Source of the DNA: Scenedesmus sp. ARA3
Taxonomy: Eukaryota > Chlorophyta > Chlorophyceae > Sphaeropleales > Scenedesmaceae
Reading direction: 5' to 3'
Length of the DNA stretch: 63,580 nt
NCBI GenBank assembly: GCA_004335835.1
Contig: RWJK01001814.1
Coordinates: forward strand, 75,550-139,129
The notes under the pieces are model-generated. The model was not told where the DNA came from. It did not search any database and saw only the letters and a list, made by a program, of their open reading frames with translations. The translations under genes and the position numbers were made by a program. Below, one piece after another: positions 58,641 through 63,580 of this stretch. How positions within the stretch are numbered: the first letter of the stretch is position 1; every line of letters starts with the position of its first letter.

Positions 58641-59165
58641 TTGCTGCGGTTTCGGAAAAGCACCTTCGCTTTTTTTTATTACAATAATACATCTATATTT
58701 GTGCAAAATTTGCGCCCTCGTGCGTTCATGGTGTTTCGGGGCGAACGACGAGTGTGGATTGCCTGCTGGCCCTGCATAATTGTCAATCATAACGGCTTTA
58801 ACATATCACTATATGAGTTTGCCAAGCTTTTGAGCGGTGTTTGGGCGTTGTGTGCCTGGTTGGATCGTCGTCTGCCAACGCAACGACCGTGGCAGCACAC
58901 GCTGGAGTTGAATATTGAACAGAACTTGCTCACCTATGTTGTGCCACAGAGAACAGTTTGGCCTTTCGTCCAAGTTGTGGAAGGGAGTTGCAGACGTTCC
59001 GGAGATTGCTTTGAGGCGCTGTTGAGGGAAGCCGATTGTTTTGACAAGAGACAAATAGATATTTGGATACTTTTACTAACTTCCGGCGACGATTTTGTCA
59101 AGTACATCCCAGTGACGCTAACACTCGCGTCACTCTCGTTGGTCCAGAGTGTCACACTAGCGTAA
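58641..59165 (+). CDS. 174-codon open frame in an AT-richer block, doubtful
   Basis: The frame reads MLRFRKSTFAFFYYNNTSIF and later VDFVKYIPV-like sequence. Base composition differs from the GC-rich neighbours (T runs, few CTG/CAG). No splice sites, signal peptide or known domain are evident. It could be 5' regulatory DNA, a foreign or mobile fragment, or chance. Confidence 0.2.
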   Translation: MLRFRKSTFAFFYYNNTSIFVQNLRPRAFMVFRGERRVWIACWPCIIVNHNGFNISLYEFAKLLSGVWALCAWLDRRLPTQRPWQHTLELNIEQNLLTYVVPQRTVWPFVQVVEGSCRRSGDCFEALLREADCFDKRQIDIWILLLTSGDDFVKYIPVTLTLASLSLVQSVTLA

Positions 59166-60649
59166 TCCCTGCATTACAATGCATCCGTGGCAGGGTTGCA
59201 GCAACACTGCTGCAGAATAATATACTTTACAAACAAACATGCGTATGGCATGCAGGCCTGCATAGCACAGTGCGTGCCTGCATGGCAGGCTGCCAGCTGG
59301 CTGCAGCTGCAGCCGCTGCCGGCGGTCGGACAAGAGTGACTGCAATGATCATCAATGATTAAACTGCGGACTAATTCAGTGAGACGGATTGCTGTGACAT
59401 GCGCTTGTGCCTGGCAGGCGGTGCAGCTGCAATGTATCTGGTACACGACCGTCGTGTGGATGTGACATGCACAGGCACGACAAGCGCTGGGGGTGATTCT
59501 GCGCCGCTGGTTCTGGGCCGTGTTTTGAAAACGATGAATGTATGGCTCCCTGATTGCAAATATCCGAAGTAAATGCACAGCGCTTTGTCTGTGCTGTGAG
59601 CAGTTCACTTGCATGTACACCTCTGCTATGACTTGGCCTCACTGCCACGAGCCGTACGGCACGCGTGAGCATGGGATGAGTAGTATCAGCTGCCAGCGCT
59701 GTGGCTTTTGCATAGTTGTATAGACACGACTTGCATTGCTGCCTGGCAAGCCATTGCTGGTCCCGTTTGCTGCTCACTGGTGCGTGCAAAGCACATCAGC
59801 GCTTTGTCAGGACAGCACGCATTACCTGCTGCGCAACATAACAGAGGCAGCTACAAGTAGAAAGCAGCACTGCTGCAGACTGCAGCCTGCAGCTGCTGCT
59901 GCAGCGGCTGTTGCTTGTGCGCTGAGCCGTAGTGTGGCACCAGCTAGCTTTCATGGGCTTGAACAAGGTAGCTGCATGCAGCTGCGCAGCTGCCCAAACA
60001 GCCATCCTCCATGGCAAGCCAACACACATGAATGGGATGCAGGCCGCGCTGTTGACATTTTGAGCATTGAGTGTTGTCAGATATCATCCTGAATGTTACA
60101 TAACAACTCCGCTGGCTGCAACAGCCATCACAATGCAAGGCTGTGCATGCATCCATTCCGTATGAACTCCACCTTTCACATGCAAGCAGGTGCTGCCCAT
60201 TCCGCATAACAGAGAGGCAGGTGACATGGCACAGCCAGCTTCCTCAAAACGCTGACACAACAGCAAGTGAACGGTGCTGGCACCGCTGCGTTGCAGTGCA
60301 TGCCACAGGCACACGCAAACAGATCTTCTCACACTAATACTTTGCATACTTGGCTCAGCGAGGGAGGGAGAAACCCAGCCAGGAGGCTGTGGGAGGCCCA
60401 CAGCGGAAGGAAACATTGGAGAACAGCTCGTCATCGTCAGAGGAACCACAGGAATCAGCAGACTCGGCCAAGGCACTCGTCAGCATCATCATCCTTACGC
60501 GCCGCGGTCTTCTACGCAGAAACATGCACCCTCAACAGCATACCAGCAGCCTGAACACCCAAGCAACGACAGCCGCTGTGTCATCACAGTGCATTGCCGT
60601 TCCTTAACACAATCACAAAAACGCAGCCAAACCACCCTGGCCGATCACA

Positions 60650-62300
60650 GCTCCCGTGCGCACACATGCGCACACATGTACAGCTGTGCACAGCCCTTTC
60701 TTTCGCATGCTGGAGCAACTGCTGCCGCCTGTGCATAGGCCAGCTCAGCATGCAGCGGCCCTGCCACAAAATCTAGACTGAAACGCCTGTCCAACATGTG
60801 TAACACTTGTCTTACATGTGCAAACACACGCTGTCTGGTGCTTGCCCTGGAACAACGTCACTGGCATGTCGCGTCCCTTGAAGACAAAGACGCATAACGT
60901 TAGCGTGTCTCAACAGCGGTGTGTGACTGGAACAGGCAAGCGAGCTCAGAGTGACTGGACAGCAACATCGTCAAAACATGCAACACAGGTAGCGCCATGG
61001 CGTGGCAATGAATTTAGGTGAGAAAGCAAGCAGGCCAAGGCACGGCATGCGTTGCAAACACGGCATTTGCATGCACTGCGAAAACAAGTGCAGCTGAGTC
61101 AATGACTTCTGTCACAATTCAATGACCGTAACCTTCCAGTACAGCCGGCTAGGCCGGAAGCCTTCCTCCTAGCTGTGCGCCGCTACCAGCTGATGTGAAC
61201 TCCAAACCACAAAACCCATGCATCTGCAGCACCCACCCTCACCCTGACCGCCTCAAAGCGCTTCAGCCACAAATGCATCCTAGCGTATCCATGTTTGCTC
61301 AAACCATCGCGCCCCCATGTGTTCCAGACCAAACTGTCAACCTTGATGCAAGTGTATAGCTGTTCCGCGGTTGGCTCCGCTGCACTTGATGCTGCTACAA
61401 GGATCACACACCACGCCTTAAGTTCTGCAGCACAAGCGCTGCGACCCCGCAACAGTGATGCCCAAAAGGACGCGTGAAGTGCAAGGTCTTGCACGCATGC
61501 TGAGTTCATTCAAAAGATTACGAGTGACTTGACGTTTGTGTGATAGCTAGCCGTTTGTTGGCCAGGTGTGGTGCCTTCAACCCTCAGCTTTGTGGAGGTG
61601 CAATGATGGTGCAGCACGCCGCAATGCAAAGCCGTGCCTTGCGCCAAGCAGCTTTCAACAAGCGACGCTCAAATCTTGCAGGCTGACGGCTACAGTGGGT
61701 TGGAGGCCATGGCAGCGCCTCAGGAGCCGCCTATTTTCAAAAGTCTTGCATAGCACGAGCAGCAGCAGCAGCAGCAGCACACGGGCTGCAGTGCTGCGGC
61801 GTGCCAGCAAAACACAGCCCCACCACTGAAGGTTGCAGACAACAGTGCATGACAGCTATTTGAAACAGTGCATCACAACCGGACGCCACCTTGAATGCGG
61901 ATCAAACACACCCCTCTGACACCTCAGGCAACAATGCATAGACGGTGAAGAAAGCAGTGCTTCACAACCAGACGTCACCCCAAGTGCTGCTGTCAAACGC
62001 GCAGATTGTTTCCTGAGCCATATACAGTGCTAGTACCAACACACCAACCTGTGCTGTGGACAGGAGGTGCCGGCATACAACAGCACGAAGCAACACACGA
62101 CGTGCTTGCTCCTCCTCCCCTCGACAACGGCGCTCATCCGAATCATTCCTGCCACCCCCAGGTCAGAGATCATTTCACCCAAGCATGCACAAAACAGATG
62201 CATGGCAGAGTGAATGCTGCTGACACTGCTCACCTCTTGCTGACGCAGCATGCTGCACAGCCATGCCCGTGCAGCATGGTCAATGAAAGCAATCCTTCCT
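60650..62300. repeat. Diverged duplicated segment, copy B
   Basis: Partner of 53.64-55.3 kb, about 7 kb away in direct orientation; matching blocks are listed under copy A. Copy B has lost most of the 43-bp tandem units and carries a CAG run at 61758-61780 where copy A has a shorter CAG/CGG run at 54800-54820. Confidence 0.65.
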
Positions 62301-62842
62301 GAGGGTGCTGCCTTGGGATGTACAGCAAGTGCAACAGCAGCCAGCGTCTGCCATGCTGTGTTGGAAACAAGAGTCTGCAGAAAACCCCGACTGCAATCAT
62401 GCATGTACGCTGTGCAACGTCTCTTGTGTCTGAGATCCAATACAGCTGGCATGTTTGAGTTTGGCGCCGCTACATCAACATGCCTCTCTGCCACCAGTCC
62501 ACATCCAAATCAGCGAAATGCACACAGGCATACCCTTAGAACATTGGCACAGCAGGGCTCCAGGCGACAAACACAGCCGTACGTCGCTTGACAATCGGGC
62601 AGCACCTATGGGAAGCAGCATGCATTGCTGCAGGCAAACAAAACACAACACCAGCATGGCAGATGAAAGCGGAGTTTCCAGGCAGCAGGCAGCGGGTCTC
62701 CAGGCAAAGCAAAACCTTAAATGATGCAGAACTTGCTGCTGCAGCGAGCCTTCCAAATCCCAGCTCACAAAGTGCATGTACCTGCCCCCTGCCTGCGACC
62801 TGTTGCCGCACACAAAACATGCCATGCACACTATGCACACTA

Positions 62843-62905
62843 TGCACAACCCTGCCTTGCAGTAGCATGGCAGCGAAGCTCACCGGCAGCTTGTGTGCCA
62901 CTTGA
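62843..62905. repeat. 63-bp exact repeat (copy 2)
   Basis: Exact match to 52947-53009. Here the sequence continues into CTACACATGG, which may indicate what the gap hides. Confidence 0.95.
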
Positions 62906-63580
62906 CTACACATGGAGCCTGGTAGCATAGCATCCATTGTATGGCATGATGTGCATCATGCCAATGCCCAAAGCTTCTGTAACAGGGAGAACCGCAAAAA
63001 GGTGCCCAGAGCACTTCTGTACTGGGACGCTGCTGCTCATGTGTTCAGCAGCGGTGCCTGGTATGCACATCATGCCATGCACACTATGCATACCTGGCGC
63101 GCGTATACGCATGCTATTCCGAATAGCATGGCGAGTCGCCGCTGGCGTGATGTTCTGCAGCACTACAGACACCCGCCATACTGCAGTACACCTGGCACAA
63201 TGCATTCAAAGAGCACCACACCCGCCGCAACAGCGGCGGCGTGGAGCGCCGTGACAGATCTCACAGCTCCCATTTGAGATCGCCTGCAACGGTTCAGACA
63301 GGGTGCGCGATCATGCATTGCCTGCCATTCTTGCCTCTCCACACCACCCAGACAGCGAGGAGTGCATTTGTTGGCCAGCATGCAGTGCCTACTGCCCTGT
63401 CTGCACAGCAGCGTACTTGGCTGCTCAGCATAGCATGGTTGGCCCACACGCGCCAACCGCTGTCAACATCACAGGCTCTGTGTATGCTGCTGGCCTGATG
63501 CAAGGTGTCACCAGCCGTCATGATGATCACACATGTCAAGCAGTCAACTGCAAAGCATCCACGATAAAAGCACACATGGG

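Larger units (their letters stand above)
58324..63580. other. 5.3 kb with no supported gene
   Basis: It includes the beta-helix gene promoter, an AT-richer block at 58.65-59.16 kb with a 174-codon open frame, duplicated segment copy B (60.65-62.3 kb), the second 63-bp repeat (62843-62905) and short ATGCACACT repeats near 62.82 and 63.07 kb. A minus-strand stretch at about 60360-60500 reads SADSCGSSDDDELFSNVS and could be an exon, but has no partners. Confidence 0.5.

Noticed and set aside
1..63580. CRISPR arrays or bacterial mobile elements
   Set aside because: Short regular repeats here are triplet runs and exon-end copies in eukaryotic introns; no cas genes or bacterial-type genes occur.

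Overview
The window looks like nuclear DNA of a green alga, probably a chlorophyte related to Chlamydomonas or the Scenedesmaceae. Evidence: intron-rich genes with GT-AG junctions, runs of CTG/CAG, TGTAA after two stop codons (the usual chlorophyte poly(A) signal), algal or plant-like gene content, and GPI-anchor-like Ala/Pro-rich secreted proteins. Species identity is inference. There are no bacterial operons and no CRISPR array.

I rebuilt ten gene models by joining exons at splice junctions and checking that phases close. Left to right: (1) the 3' part of a cyclic-nucleotide-binding-domain K+ channel (+, 58-7147); (2) a complete GH38 lysosomal-type alpha-mannosidase (+, 7493-16241); (3, 4) two paralogous small GPI-anchor-like proteins (+, 16890-17859 and 19658-20772); (5) a small secreted protein with two copies of a cysteine motif (-, 23082-23932); (6) COQ4 for ubiquinone synthesis (-, 24686-27617), divergent from (7) an organelle-type NOG1-like GTPase (+, 28320-32533); (8) an unrecognised secreted protein with an 11-residue Thr-rich repeat (+, 32958-36661); (9) an SGNH/GDSL hydrolase with a long Ser/Asn/Pro linker (-, 38942-42848); (10) complete eIF2-gamma (-, 43885-51473). 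An eleventh gene, a secreted parallel beta-helix protein (-, 55887-58323), follows. The other long stretches hold no gene I can support: 20.8-23.1, 36.7-38.9, 51.5-55.9 (with a 50-N gap) and 58.3-63.6 kb. They carry retroelement scraps, small tandem repeats and a diverged duplicated segment.

The most unusual signal is in the introns. In five conserved genes (channel, mannosidase, COQ4, NOG1-like, eIF2-gamma), many introns contain one to six partial copies of the neighbouring exon's end. These are either the exon head with its 3' splice site or the exon tail with its 5' splice site, arranged as short tandem arrays of about 110-140 bp period. Some copies are near identical and others are decayed (stops, lost motifs), so they are duplications of different ages rather than simple assembly stutter. 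The secreted-protein genes in the same window lack them.

Two further intron features stand out. Triplet runs have a polarity: sense-strand introns carry CTG, often just before the acceptor, while exons carry CAG-type runs. And one eIF2-gamma intron contains about 1.2 kb of alternating purine-pyrimidine (CA/CG-rich) sequence with Z-DNA potential. The genes are mostly housekeeping or secretory and show no shared pathway.
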